Part shown: positions 1 through 8,274 of the stretch, in pieces
Position numbering within the stretch: the first letter of the stretch is position 1
Layout: every line of letters begins with the position of its first letter
DNA from: a virus
Length of the DNA stretch: 38,635 nt
IMG/VR virus record: IMGVR_UViG_3300024231_000024
Coordinates: 1-38,635 of that record
Strand: one strand, 5' to 3'
Position numbers and translations under genes: made by a program
Notes under the pieces: generated by a model
Told to the model about the DNA's origin: nothing
Databases searched by the model: none
The model's input: the letters and a program-made list of their open reading frames with translations, nothing else

Positions 1-141
1 GTAGAACTGATTTCGATACTTCTGGTGCAGACCAAGAATTACTACCTATAAATACTTACACAAGGTATGAAGGTTTTCAACAAGCAAGAAACAGAACTGA
101 AATACAGTTTGATGTAACTATTAATAGTCCTATAGCTGGTG
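1..141. repeat. Left copy of the 141-bp terminal repeat
   Basis: Bases 1-141 match 38495-38635 at 140 of 141 positions; the difference is G at 127 versus T at 38621. The repeat lies inside one continuous gene, so it marks where a circular map was opened rather than two separate loci. Confidence 0.95.
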
Positions 142-1904
142 ATGTAGAATACACTATGGAGATATTTGATGGTACTACTCCATTGGTATCTAAGAGAAGT
201 ACAAGTTTAGGTTCTGACTCTATTCAGTATGAGTTAAAATCAATAGACTACAAGACTTGGGATATTAGGTTTAGAATAACATCTGATGGTAGTGTTGCTG
301 ATTATAATGTAGAAATGACTATAGATGAGTTTTATGAAACTCGTTCTTACTCTGCTTCTATATCTGACAGTCCTTGGAGTAGCAATGATAAAACACATAC
401 ATATCCGTCAATAGAAGGTTCTTATGCTTTTCCACAAAGAGCAGAGATTATGAGGCAAGTACCAGATATGAAAGTAATAGACTTTATGACAGGTATTTTT
501 AAGATGTTTAATTTAGTTGCTAAGGTAGATGATAGTACAGGAGAGATGGATATATTACCTTTAAATGATTACTATCTTTCAGGTCAAGAAAGGGATATAA
601 CAAATTATGTAGATACTTTTAATTACGATGTAGAGAGATTGCAGTTATATGGGAATATAAACTTTAATTACGAAGATGCTTCTACTTTTGGGTTAGTTAA
701 TCATAATGAAGTACAACAAGATAATTTTGGAGATTTAAAATTTGATGCCACAGATAATGGTAAGAACAACAACTTTGTGTTTGATAAAGGTAAATATGAT
801 GTAAAAGTTCCTTTTGAGAAACTTTACTTTAGTAGGCTTCGTGATGAGAATAATAAAGATTTAACTAATATTTGTGAGAGTTGGTTAGTTAATGAAGACC
901 AAGAACCAGAAACACCTAAACCTATATTATTTTTTGGTATAAATACTTCTGTAGATACAAATGTTTATAAGTTTGGATTAAGAGATGAAACAAGTTTTAT
1001 AAGCACTTATAATAGAGGTTCTAATAGTAATTCAGATGGTTCTTTAACTATTAACTTTGGTAAAGAAGTGGATGAATATACGTTGCAAGTAAATGAAAAT
1101 AGTTTATTTAATAACTACTATAGTTCTTACATCTCAAATATGTTCAATAATGAATCAAGAAATCTAAAGATAGAAGGTAGGCTTCCTTTAAGTTTCTTAT
1201 TTGAATATTCTTTAGCAGACAGATTGATTATAAATGGTGCACCATACGTTATAAATGAAATAACAACTAACTTAAACACTAATAAAAGTCAATTAGACTT
1301 AATTACTGCTTTTGATATTAATTTAGAAGATTTTGTTGATGTAACACCACCTGCTGATGTAGTTGGGTTAGCTATAGAAACAACACTTACAGATAGAGTT
1401 AGAATGATTTGGAATCAAAATATAGAAACAGACCTTGCAGGGTATAAGGTTTATGTAGATGGTGTATTATATGCTACATTAGGTTTACAAAACAATATAA
1501 TGATTACAGGATTAAGTCAATCTACAAGCTATGCTATAAAAGTTACAGCTTATGATGAGGCAGGTAATGAAAGTTCATTATCTTCTGCTACAGAGGTTAC
1601 AGCAACTACTGGTAGTGCATCAGATGTAACTTCACCTACAATACCAACTAACCTAAGAGCAACTTTAATAGGTTCTAATGGATTTACAGTTGCTTGGGAT
1701 GCTTCAACTGATGACACAGGTGTAACTATGTATAAGGTTTATTTAGATAACGTTTTACAAACACCTTCTGATGCTAATACATTCTACACATTTGGTTTAT
1801 TATTACCAGATACAGATTATAGTGTAACAGTAGAGGCTTTAGATGCAGCGAATAATGTAAGTGCAAGAAGTGCAAAATTAGTAGTAAGAACAGTAAATGT
1901 ATAG
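1..1904 (+). CDS. Tail-tip/receptor-region protein with two FN3 domains (3' part, open at window start)
   Basis: This is the C-terminal part of the gene that starts at 37603 and crosses the circular join. The reading frame is open from base 3, and the ATG at 156 is internal. Joined, it gives about 931 residues. The body is a beta-rich tail-tip-like protein without a clear motif. The last ~190 residues form two fibronectin type III repeats, starting near 'VTPPADVVGL' and 'TSPTIPTNLRA', each with the usual W and the Y-x-V-T/V-A strand signature (YAIKVTA, YSVTVEA). FN3 repeats on phage tail proteins usually decorate the virion and bind carbohydrate weakly. It lies directly upstream of the tape measure. 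A baseplate/tail-tip role is inferred from this position and the FN3 ending. Confidence 0.75.
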   Translation, partial: RTDFDTSGADQELLPINTYTRYEGFQQARNRTEIQFDVTINSPIAGDVEYTMEIFDGTTPLVSKRSTSLGSDSIQYELKSIDYKTWDIRFRITSDGSVADYNVEMTIDEFYETRSYSASISDSPWSSNDKTHTYPSIEGSYAFPQRAEIMRQVPDMKVIDFMTGIFKMFNLVAKVDDSTGEMDILPLNDYYLSGQERDITNYVDTFNYDVERLQLYGNINFNYEDASTFGLVNHNEVQQDNFGDLKFDATDNGKNNNFVFDKGKYDVKVPFEKLYFSRLRDENNKDLTNICESWLVNEDQEPETPKPILFFGINTSVDTNVYKFGLRDETSFISTYNRGSNSNSDGSLTINFGKEVDEYTLQVNENSLFNNYYSSYISNMFNNESRNLKIEGRLPLSFLFEYSLADRLIINGAPYVINEITTNLNTNKSQLDLITAFDINLEDFVDVTPPADVVGLAIETTLTDRVRMIWNQNIETDLAGYKVYVDGVLYATLGLQNNIMITGLSQSTSYAIKVTAYDEAGNESSLSSATEVTATTGSASDVTSPTIPTNLRATLIGSNGFTVAWDASTDDTGVTMYKVYLDNVLQTPSDANTFYTFGLLLPDTDYSVTVEALDAANNVSARSAKLVVRTVNV

Positions 1905-1905
1905 T

Positions 1906-2067
1906 ATGATTAAAGATATAATAGAACTATTAAATAGTAACGATTTTTACGATATAGCAGATGACGATATTCAGTTTGCTAAAGGTGCGTACAACTTTCC
2001 TACAAGTGTAAAGAGGTTAAAAGATTATAGAAAAAGACAAAAAGCATTAAGAGATGGCAGACAATAA
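1906..2067 (+). CDS. Small protein between tail tip and tape measure
   Basis: A 53-residue ORF begins one base after the tail-tip stop and ends 14 bp inside the tape-measure gene, which suggests translational coupling. It starts MIKDIIELLNSNDF, has an acidic middle (DIADDD) and a very basic C-terminus (KRLKDYRKRQKALRDGRQ). No known family is recognised. Position and tight packing support a real gene, perhaps a minor tail or chaperone-type protein; the function is unknown. Confidence 0.65.
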   Translation: MIKDIIELLNSNDFYDIADDDIQFAKGAYNFPTSVKRLKDYRKRQKALRDGRQ

Positions 2068-4390
2068 TATTGAAATAAAGATACATTTAGAAGAAGGTGG
2101 CTCAACTGCTACTCTAAAAAACTTTAAAGATGAGGTAATAAAATCGGGGGTTTCTTTAAGGGATTTAAGAGGTGAGTTTGGTAACTTTATTGTTCATTCT
2201 AAGAAGATGTCTGCTTCTGTAAAACTTACGGGAAAAGAGTTAAAAAACTTAGAGAAAACAGTTGGTGGGTTTAAGACAGCTACAGGTGGTGCTACTGCTG
2301 CTGCTATGGAATTAGGTAGGGTTGTATCAGATGCACCTTATGGTATTCGTGGTATGGCTAACAACGTTTCTCAGTTAGCATCTCAGATAACCTATATGGC
2401 TAATGCAACAGATAAGGCTACAGGAAAGTCTGTTGGATTTGTCGGTGCTATAAAAGGTGTTGGTAGGTCTTTAATGGGTACAACAGGTGTATTGTTAGCT
2501 ATACAAGCTGTAATTGCAGCAGTAGATTATTTTGCTAATAGGACAGATAATGCGACAGATTCTGCATCTGATTTTGAAGAAGGTATAAATGGCTTAGTAA
2601 GTGTTTTAGATGACTTAGCTATATCTCAAGACAAGGCTAACGAAAAAATCTTAGAATACATACAATACAGGGCTTTTGCTGCTAAATCAGATAAGGAGTT
2701 AAAAGAATTGCTTGAGGATATGTCGGATTTGGAGGATGATATAAACAGTAAAAGAAAGAAAAACGCTGATTTCGAGTTATTGTTTAAGGAAAAGACAAAA
2801 GGATTGACAATAGAGCAATACAAGGCTCTTTCTGAATTAGAAAAAAAAGAAGTTAGAAGGTCTGCTCAAATAACAAACATAACAGATAGAATAAAAGATT
2901 ATGAGAGAAGAGTAGAGAGTGTAATTAAATTAGAAGATGAGAGGGTTAAAGCTATTAAAAGGGCTGTTGGAATTAGACAATCTCAAATAGATAATGAAGA
3001 TAATTTCAAGAAAGCAGAAGAAGGTACATTAAAGTCATTAAAAAACAAGTTAAAAGAGTTAAAAAAGGATAGAGAAGTTCTATCAAAAACATCTGAAGAT
3101 TACAAAAAACTTACTGTAGAGATAAATAATACTCAAAAAGCTATTGATGAAATTCAAGGTAAAAGTAAAAAAGTTTTTAATAACAAGAAAATCTCTATAT
3201 TCAAAACTAAAGAAGAGTTAGATTTAGATGTTAAGAATCAAGAACAAGCATTATTAAGGCTTCAAGATAAATTAAAGATTCAAAACTTAAAGAATAGCGA
3301 AGCAGAGGAATTAGCAAACGCATCTACAGAAGAAGATAAAAAAAGAATAAAAGAAAGATACTCTAAGGTTTACTTGGAGATGGAGTTGAGTAATGAAAAG
3401 AAAAGACTTGAACTTGCTAAAAGTACAGAAAAAAATATAGCAAGAGCAAAGCACAATGAACACGTTGCTAATCTAATGAGAATATTAGAAGAGTATAAGT
3501 TAAAAATTAAGTTAGATAAAAGTATAAGTGAGGCTAAGAAGAAAGAGTTAACAGGTGATGCAGAATCAAAGACAAGGGAATCTATACTTCAATCTGGTAA
3601 AGAATTAAGTGATACAATCTCACAGATAGATGAAGCGTACGAACCTTTATTTAGCCTTTACGAATCATTAGGGAAAGCAAGGAGAGATGCTCTTGGTATA
3701 GGTGATGGCGAGAAAAAGCAAGGAGAATTTGATGCTTTATCAAGTTACATAGAAAGTTACAAGGTTTTAATGTCTGGTGTTACTGATTTTGTAAATGGTG
3801 AATCTGAAAGACAATTACAGATAGAACAAAATAAAACAAACGCTTTAAACGAAGAGTTAAATAATAGATTGCTTAACGAAAATCTATCTGTAAATGAAAG
3901 AAAGAGAATACAAAACGAGATAGCAAGAAATGATGAGGAAGCAAGAAAGAAACGAAATGAGATAAAGAAAAAAGCATTTAACACTCAAAAAGCATTTAAT
4001 ATATCTATGGCTATCGCAGATACTTATCTTGCAGGAGTTAAGGTTTTAGCAGACCCTTTCTTTGTAGGAAGACCTTGGGAGAGGGGTATAGCTATGGGTG
4101 CAACAATAGCAAGTGGTTTAGCCTCTGTGGCTGCTATTGCAAGACAGAAATTCCAACCAGAAGCAGCATCTACACCAATAAGAACATCAGGTGGTGCTGG
4201 TGGAGGTGGTGGTGTAGGTAATAGAACCTTTGACTTCAACTTAGTTGGTAGTAGTCAAGGTAACCAAGTTGCAGAAGCAGTACAAGGTCAATTTGATAAA
4301 CCTATCAAGGCTTATGTAGTTTCTAAAGACATAACTAATCAACAGCAATTAGATGCTAATACTAAATCATCAGCAAAGTTTGGTGGTTAA
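2054..4390 (+). CDS. Tail tape measure protein
   Basis: At 778 residues this is one of the longest proteins here, as expected for the tail-length ruler. The N-terminal ~110 residues carry the segment 'ELGRVVSDAPYGIRGMANN', which I associate with tape measures of Bacteroidetes phages. A hydrophobic stretch follows at residues ~140-160 (GVLLAIQAVIAAVDYFA). The centre (~200-640) is a long Lys/Glu-rich coiled coil. The C-terminus has a second hydrophobic Ala/Gly-rich segment (GIAMGATIASGLASVAAIA) and a Gly-rich linker. At about 0.15 nm per residue it implies a long tail, roughly 115 nm. The small gene at 1906 overlaps its start, and a 37-bp gap separates it from the protease. Confidence 0.9.
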   Translation: MADNNIEIKIHLEEGGSTATLKNFKDEVIKSGVSLRDLRGEFGNFIVHSKKMSASVKLTGKELKNLEKTVGGFKTATGGATAAAMELGRVVSDAPYGIRGMANNVSQLASQITYMANATDKATGKSVGFVGAIKGVGRSLMGTTGVLLAIQAVIAAVDYFANRTDNATDSASDFEEGINGLVSVLDDLAISQDKANEKILEYIQYRAFAAKSDKELKELLEDMSDLEDDINSKRKKNADFELLFKEKTKGLTIEQYKALSELEKKEVRRSAQITNITDRIKDYERRVESVIKLEDERVKAIKRAVGIRQSQIDNEDNFKKAEEGTLKSLKNKLKELKKDREVLSKTSEDYKKLTVEINNTQKAIDEIQGKSKKVFNNKKISIFKTKEELDLDVKNQEQALLRLQDKLKIQNLKNSEAEELANASTEEDKKRIKERYSKVYLEMELSNEKKRLELAKSTEKNIARAKHNEHVANLMRILEEYKLKIKLDKSISEAKKKELTGDAESKTRESILQSGKELSDTISQIDEAYEPLFSLYESLGKARRDALGIGDGEKKQGEFDALSSYIESYKVLMSGVTDFVNGESERQLQIEQNKTNALNEELNNRLLNENLSVNERKRIQNEIARNDEEARKKRNEIKKKAFNTQKAFNISMAIADTYLAGVKVLADPFFVGRPWERGIAMGATIASGLASVAAIARQKFQPEAASTPIRTSGGAGGGGGVGNRTFDFNLVGSSQGNQVAEAVQGQFDKPIKAYVVSKDITNQQQLDANTKSSAKFGG

Positions 4391-4427
4391 AAACAATATA
4401 ATATAATAAACAAAACGTTACAATAAT
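4391..4427 (+). promoter_or_regulatory. Repeated intergenic element upstream of the protease
   Basis: The gap begins straight after the stop with AAAAACAATATAATA and ends with AACGTTACAATA just before the ATG. The gap before the scaffold gene (6684-6738) has the same order: AAAAACGATATAATA, then AACGTTATATAATT. It does not match the TAnnTTTG promoter. A late promoter or processing site is an inference from the recurrence. Confidence 0.4.
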
Positions 4428-5324
4428 ATGGAGAACTTAGATACAATAGAACTTTTTATAGACGAAGAAAGCAGAGAAGATGGAATATACGCTATTTCAT
4501 TAGTGGAATTTCCTGCTATAGAGGAAAACTTTGTAGCACTTAGCCAACACAAGGTAGAGTTTAAAACCTTAGACGAAGACAAGAGAGTAGTTGTAGGTTT
4601 AGCTTTAGTGCCAGACAAGAAGATTTACAGACGTAAAAAAGATTATGAGTATAACATAACATTTTCTAAAGATACTGTTAGAAAGGCGTCTGAACTGTAC
4701 TTAAAGTCATTAAGAAACAATAATACAACTTTAGAACATCAAACACTTACAAGTGGTGTATCTGTTATAGAATCTTGGATAGTTGAAGATGAGAGAATGG
4801 ATAAATCTAATGTCTATGGTTTAAATGCTAAAGAAGGTTCTTGGGTAGTAACTATGAAAGTAGATAATGATGCAGTATGGCAAGACATTAAAGATAAGAA
4901 GTATTTAGGTCTTTCTATCGAAGGTATATTTTCTGATAAGGTTGAGATGAGTAAGGATGAAATGACTGATGAAGAAAAGCTAAATAAGATAATAGAGATT
5001 TTAAAGCAAGAATCTGTAGAATTAAAAACATACAACGACTATCCACAAGTAGCAAGAAACAATGCTAAAAGAGCCTTAAAATGGAAGAAAGAGAATGGTT
5101 CAAGCTGTGGTACTTCTGTTGGTTGGACAAGAGCAAATCAGTTAGCAAATGGCGAATCATTAAGTAGAGATACCATAGCAAGAATGGCATCATTTAAAAG
5201 ACACCAACAAAATAAAGATGTACCTTATTCAGAGGGTTGTGGAGGTTTAATGTGGGATGCTTGGGGTGGAAGCGCTGGTATTAATTGGGCAATAAGTAAA
5301 TTAAAACAAATAGATAAGAAATGA
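4428..5324 (+). CDS. XkdF-like prohead maturation protease
   Basis: This 298-residue protein matches the XkdF-type putative phage serine protease family. The N-terminus has 'ISLVEFPAIEENFVALS', then 'VVVGLALVPDKKIYRR', 'TLEHQ' around residue 105 and a 'DIKDKKYLGLSIEGIFSD' segment, the usual order of conserved blocks. The C-terminal ~90 residues form a separate domain with 'SSCGTSVGWTRANQLANG', 'DTIARMASFKRH' and 'EGCGGLMWDAWGG', found fused to prohead proteases and related proteins in Bacteroidetes phages. It should cleave scaffold and capsid during head maturation, and scaffold and capsid lie 1.4 kb downstream. The C-terminal domain has a partial duplicate at 5502. Confidence 0.8.
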   Translation: MENLDTIELFIDEESREDGIYAISLVEFPAIEENFVALSQHKVEFKTLDEDKRVVVGLALVPDKKIYRRKKDYEYNITFSKDTVRKASELYLKSLRNNNTTLEHQTLTSGVSVIESWIVEDERMDKSNVYGLNAKEGSWVVTMKVDNDAVWQDIKDKKYLGLSIEGIFSDKVEMSKDEMTDEEKLNKIIEILKQESVELKTYNDYPQVARNNAKRALKWKKENGSSCGTSVGWTRANQLANGESLSRDTIARMASFKRHQQNKDVPYSEGCGGLMWDAWGGSAGINWAISKLKQIDKK

Positions 5325-5494
5325 TAACAGATTACAAAACATTACTTATAAATTTAGGAACATTTTTATTTTCAATGACAAACGTAGATATAGTATTAAA
5401 GGTTATTTTATTAGTAGTTACAATAGGCTACACACTACAAAAATGGTGGTTGTTAAATAAGAATAATGCAGAAAAGAAAAAGAAAAAAGTTTAA
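5321..5494 (+). CDS. Small single-span membrane protein
   Basis: A 57-residue ORF starts in the protease stop (ATGA overlap). It has one hydrophobic segment at residues ~23-41 (VDIVLKVILLVVTIGYTLQ) and a strongly basic tail of lysines after the membrane span. That topology fits small holin-like or virion membrane proteins, but no family is recognised. It is far from the lysis cassette at 14-16 kb, so a structural role is as likely as lysis. Confidence 0.6.
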   Translation: MITDYKTLLINLGTFLFSMTNVDIVLKVILLVVTIGYTLQKWWLLNKNNAEKKKKKV

Positions 5495-5549
5495 AGACAC
5501 AATAGCAAGAATGGCATCATTTAAAAGACATAAAACAAATAGACAATGA
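5466..5549 (+). CDS. 27-residue basic peptide derived from the protease C-terminus
   Basis: This tiny ORF overlaps the preceding membrane gene by 29 bp, and its TGA overlaps the ATG of the next gene. It begins MQKRKRKKFK and continues DTIARMASFKRH, identical to 12 residues of the upstream protease's C-terminal domain. The DNA is also identical over 29 bp, so this is a duplicated and deleted fragment of the protease 3' end. Whether the peptide is made is unknown; the overlapping stop/start layout favours translation. Confidence 0.4.
   Translation: MQKRKRKKFKDTIARMASFKRHKTNRQ
5502..5530 (+). repeat. 29-bp exact direct repeat of the protease 3' region
   Basis: Identical to 5175-5203. Downstream of it, 5532-5543 also resembles 5302-5313 near the protease stop, as if ~97 bp were deleted from a duplicate copy of the protease end. 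Confidence 0.9.
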
Positions 5550-5908
5550 GTAGAATATTAGTAAGAAACGCTATCGAATTTCAAGCACCAAACACTTATA
5601 AAATAACAACAAGTGAGGAGCAAAAATTAGAAACAGGATTAGATAATATCTTTATAGACTTTAACAGAGATGGTTCTAATATAGCAGACATTGAATTAAA
5701 CTTTTTATTTGCTAATACTGCATCTGATTTTGCAACGTTTACTGAATGGTTTAAAATAGCAGGAGATTATAAAGAATTTACATCAAGTTTACCTGCAGCA
5801 GTAGATACACAAATATCAGATAGTTGGCTTTTTGCAAACCAAGAGGATTTTCTTGCTTTTGAAAGACAATTATTTACAGATGTTTCATTAGAATTAAAAC
5901 TTAAGTAG
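5546..5908 (+). CDS. Conserved structural-region protein, function unknown
   Basis: 120 residues, starting MSRILVRNAIEFQ. Its start overlaps the stop of the 27-residue peptide, giving a coupled start. It is an acidic, mixed alpha/beta-looking protein without signal peptide, membrane span or recognised motif. It sits between the protease and scaffold in the head-gene cluster, so a virion or assembly role is plausible from context only. Confidence 0.6.
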   Translation: MSRILVRNAIEFQAPNTYKITTSEEQKLETGLDNIFIDFNRDGSNIADIELNFLFANTASDFATFTEWFKIAGDYKEFTSSLPAAVDTQISDSWLFANQEDFLAFERQLFTDVSLELKLK

Positions 5909-5919
5909 TACCGATATAA

Positions 5920-6546
5920 ATGAACAGACATACAAGATACGAGGTGTATTCTGATAAAATGACTACTGCTGAAAGATTATCATCTGAGGTAAGAAACGGA
6001 ATAGTTGTTTATGATACTGACCAAGAATCTTACTATAAGGTTGTTAATAATGTTTGGGTAAAGGATAGTGATGGAAGTACCTCAAAAGGCTGGGGTAGAT
6101 ATGACGATACTCAATGGACATCTTCTAATAAATTAGAGTTGTTAAATGGTGTTAGTTCTGTTCTAAGCAATAATGCAGGAAATGTAGTAAGAAGTTCTGA
6201 AGATGTAAATTATTATGACGGAACAACTAATAAGGTTTTAGCAGATAAAGAGAATGAATTATATATAGCTACAGTTGTATTTAAGTATTCAAGTTCTAAC
6301 GCAAACCAAACGTTTATTAGGTTACAATTAGAGGGTGGAAATGGAACACCATACGAAAGGTTAGGTTCTGATATTTCAATACCTAAAGGTAATGATGTAG
6401 AACACGAGTTCCATATGGTATTTCAATATTATGTAGATTATGAATTTGTAAATAACGGTTCACAATGGAAGATGACTTCTAATGGAGGTGATGCTTTTAT
6501 TTGGGATATTATTTTTTTTATAAGTAAAATACAAAACAATCATTAA
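5920..6546 (+). CDS. Putative fibre/decoration protein
   Basis: 208 residues. The N-terminal ~50 residues (TTAERLSSEVRNGIVVYDT, then YYKVVNNVWV) follow the pattern 'insert a parameter list, then a value and a W-V strand' common at the start of phage fibre and appendage proteins. The C-terminal ~100 residues are beta-rich with alternating aromatic residues, ending FIWDIIFFISKIQ, compatible with a jelly-roll head domain. That fold is inferred, not shown. Its position among head genes suggests a capsid fibre or decoration rather than a tail fibre. Confidence 0.5.
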   Translation: MNRHTRYEVYSDKMTTAERLSSEVRNGIVVYDTDQESYYKVVNNVWVKDSDGSTSKGWGRYDDTQWTSSNKLELLNGVSSVLSNNAGNVVRSSEDVNYYDGTTNKVLADKENELYIATVVFKYSSSNANQTFIRLQLEGGNGTPYERLGSDISIPKGNDVEHEFHMVFQYYVDYEFVNNGSQWKMTSNGGDAFIWDIIFFISKIQNNH

Positions 6547-6683
6547 TGGCTAAACAAGCAGAATACTGTAAATGTCTTAATACGTACACAAGAACAAAGT
6601 GTAAAAAGAAGAAGTGTAAACAACACCCTATATGGAAGCAAGGTATTGGTTTTATAGGGGGTAAAGGTACTACAGAAGAATAA
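6546..6683 (+). CDS. Small Cys/Lys-rich protein
   Basis: 45 residues; ATG overlaps the preceding stop by one base. Four cysteines sit in C-x-C ... C-x4-C spacing (YCKCLNTYTRTKCKKKKCKQH), with a histidine after the last Cys, and a Gly-rich end (GIGFIGGKG). The pattern could bind zinc or nucleic acid. No known family is recognised. Confidence 0.5.
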   Translation: MAKQAEYCKCLNTYTRTKCKKKKCKQHPIWKQGIGFIGGKGTTEE

Positions 6684-6738
6684 AAACGATATAATAAAAA
6701 AACAATAACGTTATATAATTATAAAACAGATTAATACA
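6684..6738 (+). promoter_or_regulatory. Repeated intergenic element upstream of scaffold/capsid
   Basis: Starts right after the stop with AAAAACGATATAATA and carries AACGTTATATAATT at 6707-6720, the same order as in the gap at 4391-4427. A related TTCGTTATATCATT lies at 8887-8900 and ACGTTATAATA at 34651-34661. Candidate late-gene control element. Confidence 0.4.
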
Positions 6739-7176
6739 ATGAAGAATCAAGAATTAAACACTTTAGACAAAATTAAGGAAGTCTTAGGTCTTTCTGTAGA
6801 GAAAGAAACTAAAGAGATTGAAGTTAAAGATGAAGTTGTTTTAAACGAAGATGTGAAGCAAGAAGAACCTAAACAAGAAGAAGAAGTTAAGGTTGAAGTA
6901 AAATACGCTACACAGGAAGAACTTGCACAAGTTGAAAGCAAGTTTATGAATATGTTTAAAGCATTTTTAGAAGAAGCTAAAAAAGAAGTTAAAGAAGTTC
7001 CACAAGAATTAGCATCTCAAAAAGAAGAAGTTAAGGAAGAGGTGGAATTGAGTGAGGTAAAGGAGATTGTACATTCTCCAGAAAATGTAGTAGAAAAGAA
7101 AGAGGTTAAGTTTAGTAAACCTTTATCTGCTATGACACCTCAAGAAAGAATTTATCAAATGTTAAATAATAAATAA
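6739..7176 (+). CDS. Probable capsid scaffolding protein
   Basis: 145 residues, extremely rich in Glu, Lys and Val with long predicted helices (repeated KxEVKEE-type stretches) and no hydrophobic core. It lies 10 bp upstream of the major capsid gene. Small, charged, helical proteins in this position are typically scaffolds removed during head maturation; the ending 'LSAMTPQERIYQMLNNK' looks like a capsid-binding C-terminus. The role is inferred from composition and position. Confidence 0.7.
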   Translation: MKNQELNTLDKIKEVLGLSVEKETKEIEVKDEVVLNEDVKQEEPKQEEEVKVEVKYATQEELAQVESKFMNMFKAFLEEAKKEVKEVPQELASQKEEVKEEVELSEVKEIVHSPENVVEKKEVKFSKPLSAMTPQERIYQMLNNK

Positions 7177-7186
7177 TAAATAAGAA

Positions 7187-8134
7187 ATGGCAACAACTAC
7201 AAGTATAACAACTACTTATGCAGGGGAATCAAAAAATCAAATTATCTCTGCAGCTTTATTAGCAGGAAACACTCTTGCTCAAGACGCAATCACTTTCAAG
7301 CCTAACATCGTAGGTAAAGAGGTTGTAAGAAGATTAGAAACTGATGGATTAATTAAAGGTGCTACCTGTGATTTCTCAGATACTTCTACTATCACATCTA
7401 CAGAAAGAATTATTGAACCTAAAGAGTTTCAAGTAAACTTAGAGTTATGTAAGACTGATTGGTTTAATGATTGGAATGGCTATCAAATGGGTGGTTCTGC
7501 TCACAGAAATATGCCTTCGTCTATTCAAGAGTATATCTTACAGTATGTAGCTGCTAAAGTAGCACAAACTAACGAGAACTCTATTTGGTCAGGTGTTGCT
7601 GGTGCAGACAACTACGATGGTTTCGCTACTTTATTAGCTGCTGATGCTAACTTGCCTGCTGCTAACGAAGTAACAGGAACTACTGTAACTGCCGCTAACG
7701 TTATCGATGAGATGGGTAAAGTATATGCTGCTATTCCAAAGGCATTATTCGGTTCACCAGAACTTTCTTTATACGTTTCTCAAGATGTTTATAAGCATTA
7801 TGCAATCGCTTTAGGTGGTTTTGCATCAGGAGGTCAAGGTGCTAATGGTATCAATGCACAAGGTTTAAACCAAGGATTCCAAGGATTACAGTTTGCAGGT
7901 GTAAATGTATTTATGGCAAATGGATTACCTGCTAACACTATGATTTTAGCTGAAAAGTCTAACTTATGGTTTGGTACTTCTATCGCTTCTGATTGGAATG
8001 AAGTGAGATTATTAGATATGGCTGACTTAGATGGTTCTAAGAATGTTAGAGTAATAATGAGATTTTTAGCAGGCGTTCAGTATGGCGTTGCAGAGGATAT
8101 CGTAACTTACGGAATTGTAAATAGTGCTAACTAA
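7187..8134 (+). CDS. Major capsid protein
   Basis: 315 residues, in the canonical place after scaffold and followed by a terminator-like hairpin. Features typical of the capsid protein of Bacteroidetes siphophages: N-terminal low-complexity Thr/Ser/Ala stretch, 'DAITFKPNIVGKEVVRRLE', 'MPSSIQEYILQYVAAKVA', 'LPANTMILAEKSNLWFGT' and an end domain 'VRVIMRFLAGVQYGVAEDIV', which resembles the HK97-fold A/P-domain order. Codon use is less AT-extreme than in its neighbours (more GCT, AAC, ATC), as expected for the most expressed gene. Confidence 0.85.
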   Translation: MATTTSITTTYAGESKNQIISAALLAGNTLAQDAITFKPNIVGKEVVRRLETDGLIKGATCDFSDTSTITSTERIIEPKEFQVNLELCKTDWFNDWNGYQMGGSAHRNMPSSIQEYILQYVAAKVAQTNENSIWSGVAGADNYDGFATLLAADANLPAANEVTGTTVTAANVIDEMGKVYAAIPKALFGSPELSLYVSQDVYKHYAIALGGFASGGQGANGINAQGLNQGFQGLQFAGVNVFMANGLPANTMILAEKSNLWFGTSIASDWNEVRLLDMADLDGSKNVRVIMRFLAGVQYGVAEDIVTYGIVNSAN

Positions 8135-8150
8135 GATTAATAATTAATAA

Positions 8151-8176
8151 TAAAGGGAGATTAATTTCTCCCTTTA
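8151..8176 (+). terminator. Hairpin after the capsid gene
   Basis: Perfect 10-bp stem (TAAAGGGAGA / TCTCCCTTTA) with a 6-nt loop, 17 bp after the capsid stop. The following bases (AATTATTT) are only a weak U-tract, so it may be a partial terminator or an mRNA 3'-end stabiliser that lets capsid message accumulate. Confidence 0.75.
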
Positions 8177-8179
8177 ATT

Positions 8180-8269
8180 ATTTGCAGTCAGAAAGAGTTT
8201 CAAATTCTACCGAAACACTTTGAAGACTATAAATTAATTAAAAAAGGTAGATTAACAAATAAAACATAA
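8180..8269 (+). other. Possible 29-residue micro-ORF without a standard start
   Basis: Between the capsid hairpin and the tail-tube gene one frame stays open and reads like protein (SQKEFQILPKHFEDYKLIKK, then GRLTNKT). No ATG, GTG or TTG is available in frame; the first candidates are ATT codons. It could be a relic of a small gene or one using a rare start. Confidence 0.25.
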
Positions 8270-8274
8270 ATATT

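Noticed and set aside
3757-4239. Antisense ORFs inside the tape measure gene
   Set aside because: Shadows of the coiled-coil and Ala/Gly-rich coding; compositionally biased.
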